Positions 43,681 through 54,397 of a stretch of 64,000 nucleotides of DNA are shown here, piece after piece. The stretch covers positions 310,001-374,000 of the forward strand of contig JBAOKB010000166.1 in assembly GCA_037044905.1 (NCBI GenBank), read 5' to 3'. How positions within the stretch are numbered: the first letter of the stretch is position 1; each line of letters opens with the position of its first letter. The notes beneath the pieces were generated by a model. That model saw nothing but the letters and a program-made list of their open reading frames with translations, was not told the DNA's origin and made no database searches. This DNA is from Hortaea werneckii (Eukaryota; Ascomycota; Dothideomycetes; Mycosphaerellales; Teratosphaeriaceae). The translations under genes and the position numbers were made by a program.

Positions 43681-44855
43681 TTATGTTTCCGGTTTGTTTC
43701 GCTTGGCCCGAGCTTCGTCGATCACGCGCTTCTTTCTGGCGTCATAATCTTCCCCAGCAGCACGCGGCGGCTCCCCAGAATCGGATTGCATTTGCTGCTG
43801 CATCTGTACCGGACTGGAGGTCGGTATCGGGGTTGGCAATGGGCCGGGAGGAGGCTGTGCGTAATCTCGCTGCTCAACTCCACTGTAGCCCTGCCGCTGC
43901 TCGTCTCCAGCTGGCGGGGATTGCTGATGACCACCAGGCGGCGGCTCCATCAGCGGTAGTGTCGGATATTGGATCGGAGATTGCATCGGATGATGCATGT
44001 TCCCAGCCGGTGGCGGCTGGTCATCGCCACCGGACTGCCTCCGCATAGGCGGTTGTGTCGGATATTGCATCGGTGCTGGATATCTTTGGGGCATCTGGTA
44101 TGGGAGGTATGGAATCTCCTAACCCCCCGTCTATTTGCTGGTTAATGTCTCCGCTGGCGAACCCGCCTCTCAGTGTCTTTCGCCTGTTCGCCATCTCGCG
44201 CTGCGGCCTCCAGCTTCCGTTCCGCCTCCTCAAGCCTCTCTTGCGTGTCGGCGAGATCGGCTGCCATCTGTTCTTCTCTGGATCGGCGGGCGTTCGCACG
44301 CCTGCGCTGTGTACGCAAGGTGTTACGGCTCGGCTTCTGGCCAAACGCCCCAACGCTCAGCTGGGGCGTTGACATGGGAAAGCTTCCAGGCAACTGCTGC
44401 TGCTGTGGATAGCTGTTATTAGAAGCGCCAATCATGCTCCCATACCACTGCTGCGGCTGGTACATGTTCGGGAAAAACGGTGCCGCATTCATTTGGCCTA
44501 GCTGGGGCGAAAACATCGGGAATGGCATCTGGCCTTGCTGAGGCTGGCCGAATTGGAACATCGGGGTTGCATTCTGTTGCAGCTTCTGTGCTTCGGTGGC
44601 CTTCTTAGTAGCCCATTCTTCGGCGGTGATTCCGCTGCGCTTGCAGGTTATCTTCTTGCTGTTGTTTCGGAAGTGCATATCACAGTTCGTGCAGGGGTTC
44701 GGGTAGGTATCTCTCATGTCACACTACAAAGGGGGGTCAGCAAATCAGTCCTATACCGCGAAGGATGACAGGAACGCGTCGGAGCGTCTGCTTACGCTGC
44801 TGCATCCTCGTGTAATGCAGTTGTAGCACCAGGGGTAATCTGGTGGCGCTACCAT
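43681..44855 (-). CDS. orphan seven-Cys cluster protein with Pro/Gln-rich tail
   Basis: Three exons, join(43681..44094, 44163..44723, 44796..44855), give 344 residues. Introns are GTAAGC..TAG (72 nt, TGCTGAC branch) and GTTCGC..CAG (68 nt); both are phase 0. The N-terminus has seven cysteines in PWCYNC ... GCSSC ... NPCTNC ... ITC (C10-x2-C13-x4-C18-x2-C21-x9-C31-x2-C34-x12-C47), a probable zinc cluster cut by the first intron between residues 20 and 21. It recalls Zn2Cys6 order but the spacing is not canonical. Then come a Gln/Phe/Met-rich stretch, a basic coiled coil (RTQRRRANARRSREEQMAADLADTQ..., bZIP-like in charge only) and a Pro/Gln/Tyr tail. A DNA- or RNA-binding role is a guess. I cannot name a family. 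Confidence 0.75.
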
Positions 44856-45149
44856 GGTGTCTGTGTTAAAAATCGTTGTTGTTTGAGGGACGATCTGTGT
44901 ACGCGGGCCATTAAAGTCAACTCCAAACAGGTGAGTGCAAGGCAGCTAGGCCAAAAACGGACATCTGGGTCGAGCGATGAGCCACCCGCCAAGGAGCTAA
45001 GCAGGCAAACCGTGCTTGTTTGGGAAAGCACGCCTCTTGATATGCTGAACCGGATACGGCATCATCGCAATATCGCACATCCGCCTCAATAGTAACCTCC
45101 GACATGTTATGGCAGCTGCACGTCACGGATTGATGCTGCTGGAGGCCAT

Positions 45150-45430
45150 GAATCCCCAACCATAATGTACAGTTCTAACGGCCCAAAGGACTCTATGGTG
45201 GGCTATCGTATGCTTACAATTTTCAGTTGCCAAAGTAGTGATGCCTAGCGGTCTTGGATCTCCAGCTCGAACATACGGTTGTGGAGGCACAAATGACTCT
45301 ACGATTGCCAACCATGTCCTCGCACATCACAAGTCACCAAGTAGTCATACCTAGCGATTCTCCGGTCAGTGTGAACGGTTCTGACGGTCCGGAGAACCCT
45401 ACGAGTGCCCAATGCCGATCATTCCCTGGC
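45150..45430. repeat. degenerate ~105-bp tandem array
   Basis: Landmark AGTAGT(G/C)AT(G/A)CCTAGCG occurs at 45234 and 45340 (period 106). A GACTCTA/ACCCTA-containing segment recurs three times in step. About two and a half decayed copies. Confidence 0.65.
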
Positions 45431-46209
45431 TTTCCGGTTGCAATGCGAGTATGGAAAGACGCCACCGTTACTTGATTACCATTCTCCTTTTAATCACAAT
45501 TTTTGCACCGATTGGTATCTAATCCCACATCCGATCAACATCGCGAATCCAATCATAAACGGTGGTCTCTGAATAATGTATGAAGGTAACATAGCTTCTT
45601 CAAATAGCCACTAAAGATCGCATAATGCATCTACAAGTGCGCTTGTGCTACATCGGCGTTGCCTTCCTGTTTCTTTGAGGTCGTCTATCCGTTCTGTGAT
45701 TTTATATTGCGTACATCGATCCATCTCAGGATTTGTGGACAAGTGTGAGAGTTACGAATGAGAACGACGAGGCATATTGTTCTGGTCAAATCATGCAGGA
45801 AGGAACGATCTTCCGACTTCACCTCTTTCGACCTAACCTCCACAGACGTCAGCTTTTAAAACCTCATCTCTCCACACAACAATCTCATACTTCATCTCTT
45901 TCCATGTCCTCTCTTCAGCCTCCAACTACCGATTGGGCTTCCTACACTGTAATACACCCAGTCCATCACCAATATCACGATCCCTCAATTTGTCCATGAC
46001 GGTGCACGCGGCGGCTGAAACACCCAGGACATCACAACTAACGCGCTCAGCAACTCCAACGCGAGCTCATGCGCATCCAGCAGAGGCACACCACACGTGC
46101 TGAACTGCGCGGCTTCAGCACAGTATCTCATGCGCGCAGCAGGGCTGCTAGGGCAGACATACGCAGAACAACCTATGTGCCCAAAACCACTACACCAAAA
46201 CATTTTATC

Positions 46210-46810
46210 TCACGTGCTCAGCAGACTGTCTCCAGCAGAGCACCTCCCACATAGCATCTCCCACACTCCACCTCCCACACATGACCTCCCAAACAGCACT
46301 TCCGATAGAGCATCTCTGGCAGTGCGCTTTCGACAGACCACCTCCGACAGACCACCTCCTATAGAGCAACTCACGTGCGGAGCGGAGCAGAGCAAAGTCA
46401 ACATCTCACGAACACGGAACAGGTCACCTCGCGGTTTCCACACTACGCCTTCAGGATGCAACGAGCAGACCAATCCACAGTACACTTTCGCCATCCGAGA
46501 CAGACAGTCAATCCCACTGTACACCGTCACCATGCAGTATAAGAGCCGATCCCATAGCAGCTTTCACCATGACCGACGAATTCCACAGCACACCTACACC
46601 ATGCAGTACAAAGCTGAGTCCATCCGCCTACATCGCTCACAGCGACGCCGCCCTGAGCTTCCTGTACAGTAGATCCTATAATGAACCTTCATCATGCAGT
46701 ACAAGCCCTCAGCCGTACAGCATGCCGTCATCATGCAGTACAAGGCTGATTTCGCTCACATCGCTTGAAGCGACGCCGTCACGCTTCCTGTACAAATCCA
46801 CAGTACACGA
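46210..46810. repeat. short interspersed and tandem repeats (TGCAGTACAA family)
   Basis: The left part has repeats of a GACAGACCACCTCC/CCTCCCACA type. The right part has at least four CA(C/T)CATGCAGTA(C/T)AA words; two longer copies (~75 bp, from ca 46598 and 46731) share AGCGACGCCG and CTTCCTGTACA. Confidence 0.65.
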
Positions 46811-49351
46811 CCGACCGATCCTACCTACGTCGGGATGACGGGACTAACCACATTGCCCGCGAGCACTCTCTAAATCTCTTGTGTAGACTTGTTCACTGCA
46901 TAAGACCCGCTCACAATGACTGTCCAAGCTTGTAGACATCCCGCAGAGCGTGACGGATTTTTCCCTACGTCGCTCGTAACGACAACCTCAGTTGATGCGC
47001 GACGCTCTTCTAAGCTTCGTTAACGAGCCCAAATCTACAGCACGGGATTAATGCCACCTACTCCGTCACCCGCCACGATTATATTTTGACGATTTGACCG
47101 CTCGCATTGACAAGAGCGATGACAAGATGGCGCGGACCTTATCATTGCGCTGGTAAAGTGCAGAAGCGAGCTGTCAGAAGTTCCTTGCTCAGCTCTCCTT
47201 TGCGCGCTCGCATGGAGCGTCCCGGGCCGTGACTGTTGCCACAGCCGCAAACGTTGGCACGGGGAAGGACCATGAAAGTTACGGCGCAGGCTTGCTGTGC
47301 ACGGAAGGCAGACTAGACAATTTCACTTGACAAAAACCTCACTTGACCAAAATTCACCTGGTCGAACCTTCCATTTGACGACACTACTGCTACTGCGATA
47401 ACATTTGAAATTGCTAACACCTGATCTTGCTAACATCGATAGTCGCTCATATGAGCATGATCGATTGCCGTAACCGCGCAAGTTTCGCTATGTCTTTCTG
47501 GAAATTAAATATTGACACCTTGCCACGTCACTATAGACTCGCAACAAGTTGAAGACTACCGTATATGGCGCTGTCCCAATCTTTGAGGAGTACGCAGCTT
47601 TCCTGGGGACGTTCTGTTCGACTCTGTGAAACGCTACGGCTGTTGAGCTTCGCAACATCGCTTGGGGGGAAAACTTTTGTCTACGCCTTTCCATATCACC
47701 GTAAACTATCGAGAAAATAATGTTTCGAGCCCTATTCAAGAGTCATCCAAATCTTTGCGGCTGTTTTAAGACGTTTCACCCCAGCCTGTCGTTCGCAGCG
47801 GAGAGCCGGCTGTGACTCTCGCATACTGCGAGCAGGACGTCTCGTGTCACGCATTTCACGTCATCAAAGGCTCAAAGCTTTTAAACCACTGTTTCTATCC
47901 AATCCAGAGATATCCAGATGTACGCAGCTATTCTTGAAAGACACCCCTCGATTCGACTGTTTCGCATGGTTGAGCGCTCCGATTGCTGGATACAGCCTTT
48001 TTGAGGCAGAACATTATTTTCGGAACTTTTCTAGTTACGATAGACTCAGATTATACAGAGGGAAGTCATCTCTACACACACAATGATTTTCAGAAATTCT
48101 GAGCGATTCTGAGACCGTCACACTCGATTCCGGGCTCGCGCGAGGTCGCATGCGTCGAAATGAGGCAGCAGCAGCGAAATGCAAGGGTTGCGGTCAACAG
48201 GCATCTAAATCGCGCCCAAGTAAAAAGACATCGATCAACTGAGCCGCGTCTACTGATCGTTCCATCGACTTTAGCCCCTATCCAGCAAAGTTCTTATCAA
48301 ATAAGAATTGCTTGTAACAACAATGACGAAAGACGTAGAGATGTAGGGGTTTTCTGCACGAATCTTCAACAGCTTAGCCCGGCTGAGATTTGACTCCCGT
48401 GGAATCTGATTGCAGTAAGCCATGTGGTTAGGGAGATAGGAAAACACTATCAACTCCTCGGCTACACCCCCTCTCATCACGTTACAAAAGCCCTAGTGTT
48501 TTTCATTCCGGTGCGGAAGGTCGTCTTTGACTCCAAAATCCCCCGTCAACGTTGGAATGACTCTGATGTAGCGCATTTCGAGGCGCAATTAGCAATCCGG
48601 TCGTTCTAAACGACTTCAAGCAGTCCGACGTTCGATGGCGATCTGGCAACGCCCTGCCTATGACGACTTCGAGGGTGTGTTAGAGCTTACCGTTCGATCT
48701 GCCGGCCAGGTGATTACAGACGTACTACGGTCCCGGGTATAGACGGTACCCCAGAGTCTACATTGTACGACTTGACAGCGAACCAACGATGGCCGAATCG
48801 CAGCACATTCTTTAGGAGCACGCACTGCGGTACTTGGGACCAATGATACTACCCAGTCTTTTTGACATGCGGACGACAGCTAGCCTTCCAACTTGAAAGT
48901 GATGCTCGGGCATTGAGAAGAGGTGGGAACCTGCACATGCAGGCCAACAACTGCAACTGCCGCTATGCCGCTGTAAGCGGCAGTATTTGTTGTAAAGTTG
49001 TATGTGTTTAACGCCCAACGCAGCTGCGATATGTTGTGCTTTAAGGCACGGGGTCGGTTTTTAAGGAGAGGTAACAGCTTGCGACGCTTTAAAACCAATT
49101 GTCGATGCGGACGTTGCCTCCGCCCTAGCCCAATACGTCGATCTAGCTTCTTCGGGGCTCGACGCCAAAGTGCTCTTTGTAATGCTCGATGTTGTAGTCC
49201 GTCGCAGACAAGGCGGTTTAAGCTGCTGGAAGGCGGCAAGGCAAGAACAGATTGCAGGCCTTTGCGTCATACAATTACAGCTTTACGTACTCTCTAATTT
49301 ACATGTGCAATGGTATCTTGCTTGGAGGCAGGAGATACACATTGTCTTTAT

Positions 49352-49550
49352 GCTAATGCTTTGTCACTCGCCCCTAAGACGGTATCGAAAGACATTGGCG
49401 ATGCTAATGGTTGTTACTCGTCCTCAGACGGTATCGAAAGCCATTGGCGATGCTAATGGTTGTTACTCGTCCTTAGACGGTATCGAAAGCCATTGGCGTT
49501 GCTAAATCATCAGTCACTCGTCTGCAAGACGGCATCGAGATGATTTGGCG
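49352..49550 (+). repeat. 49-52 bp tandem array (inverted partner of 40090-40190)
   Basis: Units begin GGTATCGAAAG at 49381, 49430 and 49479, with a variant GGCATCGAG at 49531; a partial unit precedes. The core is CATTGGCGATGCTAATGG then TTACTCGTCCT. It ends 66 nt after the stop codon of the Zn2Cys6 gene, in its 3' flank. Confidence 0.92.
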
Positions 49551-49615
49551 GCTGCACAGCGCAGCTTTCTCGACCTCCTCGAGATTTATCCCAGAGCCCA
49601 TCCCAATTTGCTGGT

Positions 49616-51194
49616 CTAATTAGCCTGCGGTCTAAATTGCTCGCAAATCCACCGTGGCGGCCTTCCTGTGTATCCATAGGGGTTGTCTGCACTGAAAGGC
49701 AGAGCAATGCCCCTCATCGGCATCTGGCGCACATGACACGGCGCGCCATTGCGATCTTGACAGCCGTGTTCGATCTGCCGAAAGAGCTTACTGGGAAACT
49801 CCCAGAAGTTGATCGTATTCTTCGGTATTTTCAGGCAAAAGTCGAGGAAGGCAAAGTATTCGTCGTGCGGCTCCTCGCAGGTCATGCCATATCGGCAGAT
49901 ATCGTGATCGTGTCCAGGAAAAGCGAGGCGGCACTGGCGGCCATTCGATCTGCAGTCGGAACAAGGATAGGTGTGGGAGCAGTCCCGTCTCAGGGCCTTG
50001 CACTCCGCGCAGCAGACGTAGAAGCCATGCCGCTCCATCCATTCTTTCTGCTCTTCTTTTGTACCATTCTTAGGGAATGTTTCCCAATCTGTTGCATTCA
50101 AATATCGGCGCCCCAGTTGATCTGTTCCGCCCAACCTTTTTCTATGCTGCCGCAAGGTGAAGCTGTGCAGCTGCGAAGACTCAGGGGCAATGTAGGTCCT
50201 CCCTGGAAATCTTGCTCGGAATTCATCTGCGGTTTCAAGGAGCATGCGATAATCCTTTCGCAGCTCATCTCGCTCTCTTGGCCGTACCCGGCGATCAGCA
50301 GACTCGCTGTCAGACGACAGGCGGGAGACAGATCTGCGTCCACGATGAATGGGACTTCCCGGCACATCTGTGGGCACACCACCGGTGGCCTTCGTTGAAT
50401 CTGGGCTCGGTGTCGGAGTGTCTATAAACACGTTCCTACCAACCGCATCTGCCAGCTGGTCGACACCCAAACGCGACTGTAGAATTAGGAGTAAGCATTG
50501 GAATTGTAGGAGGTACGAGAGCTGGGACTGGACATACAGTATCTGGGTTTCTCTGAGCGAATGCTCGGCCATCATCCGGCAGAGCCGCACTATCAGAACG
50601 TGCAGCATAAGCCGGTGATCTTGCGTGCTCAGCATAACCTGGTTGCTGAGGCATCGGCTGAGTCGGGTAAATCGGAGCATAGTTCGGAGGAGCCGCTTGG
50701 GTCGGCATGTTCGGATACATCTGCTGTGGATACGGCGGCGCAGCAGGCTGCTGGTGCTGCTGCGGACCGTAAATCGGATTCGGGGGCGCAGCATATTGAG
50801 GAGGCGCCGCGTTGCCGAAAGAAAAGGAGAAAGTAGTATTCGGTCTGTGTGCTAGGGTTAGATACATAGTTGCGTAATTCTTCGAGGATTGTTAACATAC
50901 GGCAGGCTGTGGCTGTATTGAGGAGCGCCGCCATAGCCGATATAGTAAATATTAATGGTCGGCCTATGCTAGTGTCAGTCGCGTGAGTGCAGAGACTTTT
51001 GAAGGACCTTAGTCTTACGGCTGGCTGTAGGCGTATTGAGGCGCCTGCCAGTGGCCTTGCATCGGTTGATGATGTTGATACATCATGTTCGGATTCTGTT
51101 GTTGATACATCGGAGGTTGATTCGGATTGTAATTGTACATCGGGGGCTGCTGCTGGCCCGCAGGGGGGCCGTACGGCGGCGGAGGATACGACAT
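49616..51194 (-). CDS. Pro/Gln/Tyr-rich protein with C-terminal-half Zn2Cys6 cluster
   Basis: Four exons, join(49616..50476, 50538..50844, 50901..50963, 51019..51194), give 468 residues in one frame. The first two introns split a similar pattern (the exon ends in CC, and the next completes a Pro codon). Residues 1-180 are Pro/Tyr/Gln low complexity (MSYPPPPYGPP..., APQYAYSQP, APQYSHSLP), like transcriptional activation or condensate-forming regions. Residues 338-364 form a perfect fungal binuclear zinc cluster: C-x2-C-x6-C-x5-C-x2-C-x6-C (CAECKALRRDC, then PCSDCRSNGRQC) with the expected basic residues and Pro. More Cys/His follow (HDHDICRYGMTC). The cluster normally lies at the N-terminus of transcription factors, and the fungal TF middle domain is absent, so DNA binding is likely but the role is unknown. 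Confidence 0.82.
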
Positions 51195-52684
51195 TGTGAT
51201 GATATCGTATCGTTAGTTGTTCTGTGTTGTATCGAATCGCTCAGTTCAGCTCCGCTTCGACGCTTCAGAACAAGTCGACCGCACCTGCCTGCTCGAGTTT
51301 TTCCGGCATCTTCCGGAACCGTCAACAAGCAAGCAAGACGTCACTCCGCCGCAGCAGACATCACCTGAGTCTGCATCTTATTGACTGAATCAGATCAACA
51401 CTTCATGTAAAGAGGACGACATTCGTCCCTCCTTGCTGGCGCGGAAAAGGGGTTCCTGGCGATGCGCCAAATGCAATTGAGCACTCCCTTCACAGCAAAG
51501 AACTGCGAATACCACGGAGATGTCGCCATACCGCTGTGCTCGCCGGAACATACCAGAGAAGCGCAGATTGCCTTATCTCGTTCGCATATCCCAACACCAC
51601 CCGGCAGTCGGCGTGCAGCTCTGTTGGCCACAGCAGACCTTGGTGACGATGGAGTCACGGATGGTGACCGGTCCTTACCTAGGATAACGTTTTCGGGAAA
51701 AGGTCAACGCAAGGAGGCATGCATGTCTACCAACGGTTTCCAAGGACAGGGTCAGGGTAATTCCATTCGATCCGGATATGAACTTGAGCGATCGGACGAA
51801 CGACGCAAAAACGAACAAGACAGGAATAGAGGTGGTCCATTATACTCGCAATAATCAGCGAGTCTTCACTCAGTATATGCCTGGAGAGATCTGACTTACA
51901 TTGCATTAACAGCCGAGCTGCTAGTCCGAAGGCCTGGGACGAACGGTCGAACGGTCGAGTAGCAATAGAAGGCTTTCCATCCTACAGTCAAACGAAGAAT
52001 AACACAGCACCTTACCGAGACGTCGACCAGAAACTCCTCACTCTACCGTGCAACTGCAGTCGCATTTCTTTCGTCATATCACGGGATGCAGCGTAACAGT
52101 GACAGCAAATTCCCATACGAACGCCGAATCGCCTGGGCGGCAATCTTGCTTAGACGGTCAGAATCACGATTGACAAGAGCAGTGAAATCTGCGCCACTCA
52201 CTAAGGAAGAGCCCATACCACCAATCCCGGACCCGAACGCCCAGTCCTCAAGCTACCTGCCACACTGAACGACATGCAGTCCATGATTGCCGAAGATGGC
52301 CTCGTGACAAAGCGGCAGCTATCCTTGGCATCAGGCGCAGACTCGCATTGCTATGCGAGTTTGGATACCCGGGGGGCATTGGCTGCAGCTATGTATGCAC
52401 GTCTCGCTTGGGGAGGATGTGGTGAGATTGTTAGTACCGACAGGATGTAAGGCCACAGTGGCACGGGGCTTGCAATGGTCAAATGATGGTGTTCAGCGGT
52501 AGGGATATCGGGTTCGTAAGATTATCAGCAGCCGTAAGATTAGAAAACAGTCGTAAGATTACCAGCGGTCGTAAGATTACCAGCAGTTCGTGAGATTTCC
52601 AGACGGCCGGGAAGACAAGCTGCAGATACATGGGGAATAAATGCGACCCTATGCATACGTAGTGTACGTACATTTCAATGATTA
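51195..52684. other. intergenic region with a 3'-flank minisatellite
   Basis: About 1.5 kb between two minus-strand genes. The left end should carry the Zn2Cys6 gene promoter. A plus-strand frame (51462-51854) lacks domain signal. The right end has the 18-bp array at 52516-52606. Confidence 0.45.
52516..52606. repeat. 18-19 bp tandem array, five copies
   Basis: Five copies of CGTAAGATTA(C/T)CAGCAG-like units start at 52516, 52534, 52553, 52570 and 52589; the second and last are variant. The array ends 79 nt after the SFT2 stop codon, in the 3' flank. Confidence 0.92.
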
Positions 52685-54397
52685 TCATTCGTTCATCCAC
52701 GCGGTCACTCTGCTGCCACCGAACCGGGCAGCGAACCGCAAACCTTGACTGCCCATGGGGAAATAACTGACGAGATACCAGAGAAGAGCGACAACTTGCA
52801 CGATAGACGAAAAGAGGGTCAGAATGGTACTGCGAAGCTGCGAAGATCGTCAGTGACTGTTGCGAAGAATAGAGCTTGCTGGGCGACATGAAGCTGTAAA
52901 TTGCTAAGCGGCAAGGCGGCAGGTGGCGCTACCAAACCTAAGCGAGAAGCTGAAGCTTCCTCTTCCGGACGATAAGGCTAGACAAGTAGGGCAGAGCAGG
53001 GAGAACTTACACCGACGGCAAAGTACAAGGTTAGAACAATGCTTCCGAAATAGGTGGCAGTAAACGGCAATCTCTCCTGCGAGATCAAGTGGCGCACTAC
53101 CAAGCGATCAGCGAATGAATTCCGAAGGTGGATCAGCACGCCACGCTCCAAATTCCGCCAATATGATTGATGGATACTTGGTGGAGCTACATGCGTAGAG
53201 GAGGGTTGGCTTACCGTACGCCATGGGCCCCATCATCACCGCCCAGGAGCTCAGAAAGAGCGCGGACGCCATCGACCATCTGACCAAATGTTAGCGCGAC
53301 TGCCGTTTCATGATTACTACCCTCCCGCGGAGTTCAGATAATTGCAGTCGCCAGGATATGTAAGCATCCCCGGAACATGGTGTACATAGTACTGTAGAGC
53401 GTCTTGAGTGCGCGCACGAGCCATGACGACTTGCAGCGGGCGGCTGCATGACCCCAGACGGCTATGGTCAGGCGGCCGCTCCCACTGCATGTGCATAAGC
53501 GTTCAGTGGCGAGTGATCGCCCATTCAAGGCCGCGTGGGCGTGCCAGCCAATCCGGTTTCTTGTCTCGATGATGCGTCCATTGTTATCTATTGTGGAATA
53601 CGAACGGCCTGCACACCATCTTCTGAGGCAGTGACCAGGTATAAGTGGCAAAAGCCAAGGGATTCAGCAGCAACGGAACTTGGACCACTTACAGGATGGC
53701 AAACTTGCGCGGGCGTAGGCTCAGAATAGGCAATAGCGTGAAGCATATGACGAAGCAGGCGACTGCTGCTAAGTTGAGACCGCCGAAGATGAGGATGCGA
53801 TCCCATCGACTCACTAGATGCACGGATTAGCGATGTGTCTGCTAGAATACGATACGGAAACAGTGCCGGATCAGCAATCGTCTATCAGCATAGAAGGAGC
53901 CGATAGGCGAAAGGGCATTGTTGGTGGACGATGCAGGAACTCAAATCCAGTCACCCAGGCATCACCTGCAGATGTATGATGCAGTGTCTTGCATAGCGCG
54001 CTCAATAGGCAACCATGAGACTAGCCCAGAGCTAAGATGGGCCCCACATGCTCCCGAGTAGCAGTCGCAGAGTCGCAGTTGCATTCGCAGGTGTAGTATA
54101 GGTGAACAGGGAATAAGGGCACCGTCGCAGGGTCTTGATCAGGCGCGTCGTGAAGCAGAGAGAGCGAGACTTACGCGCGAACCAGCCTTCTTCCTCTTCT
54201 CGCCGTGATCGTGCTGGGAGGGGGGCTCCAGGCGCCTCCCCCTCTGTCGTCGGGAGTCGGACATTGCCTTCACCGCCAAATGGGTTATATTTCTGTAGGG
54301 AGCCCAGCAAAGGGTTCTGCTTGTTCGTGTTCGCCGGCTGCTCTCTTCGGGACCAGCCCAAGCTGTTCATGCTATCTCTGAAGGACGATGACGCCAT
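52685..54397 (-). CDS. SFT2: Sft2 vesicle-transport membrane protein
   Basis: Five exons, join(52685..52837, 53011..53096, 53215..53279, 53693..53813, 54175..54397), give 215 residues. All junctions are GT-AG and the phases agree. The start is ATG 54397 (MASSSFRDSMNSLGWSRR); an in-frame upstream start would add 41 residues without family support. The N-terminal cytosolic part includes NPLLGSLQKYNPFGG and EEEEGWFALSRWDR. Four membrane segments follow (ILIFGGLNLAAVACFVICF, LWSMASALFLSSWAVMMGP, ATYFGSIVLTLYFAVGL, TLFSSIVQVVALLWYLVSYF). The tail is RFGGSRVTAWMNE. Sft2 helps endosome-derived vesicles fuse with the Golgi. Introns of 361 and 413 nt are unusually long for this window. Confidence 0.95.

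Larger units (their letters stand above)
44856..49615. other. 4.8-kb gene-free, repeat-rich stretch
   Basis: No frame here has a domain, splice support or clear coding bias. The longest (plus 46097-46672) is made of repeats. The stretch holds a ~105-bp degenerate array (45150-45430), short repeats with the word TGCAGTACAA (46210-46810) and a 49-bp array (49352-49550). No transposase, reverse transcriptase or integrase fragment was recognised. The minus-strand end next to 44855 should carry the promoter of the seven-Cys gene. Confidence 0.6.

Noticed and set aside
46097..46672. 191-codon plus-strand open frame
   Set aside because: Composed of degenerate repeats, with no domain or splice support.
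48380..48470. tRNA-like stretch with GAGATTTGACTCCCG
   Set aside because: T-loop consensus is poor and no cloverleaf can be paired on either strand.
49352..49550. CRISPR-like regular repeats
   Set aside because: Units are contiguous without unique spacers, and the genome is eukaryotic; it is a minisatellite.
49637..50398. 253-codon plus-strand open frame
   Set aside because: Antisense to the Zn2Cys6 exon, which has a clear motif and consistent splicing.
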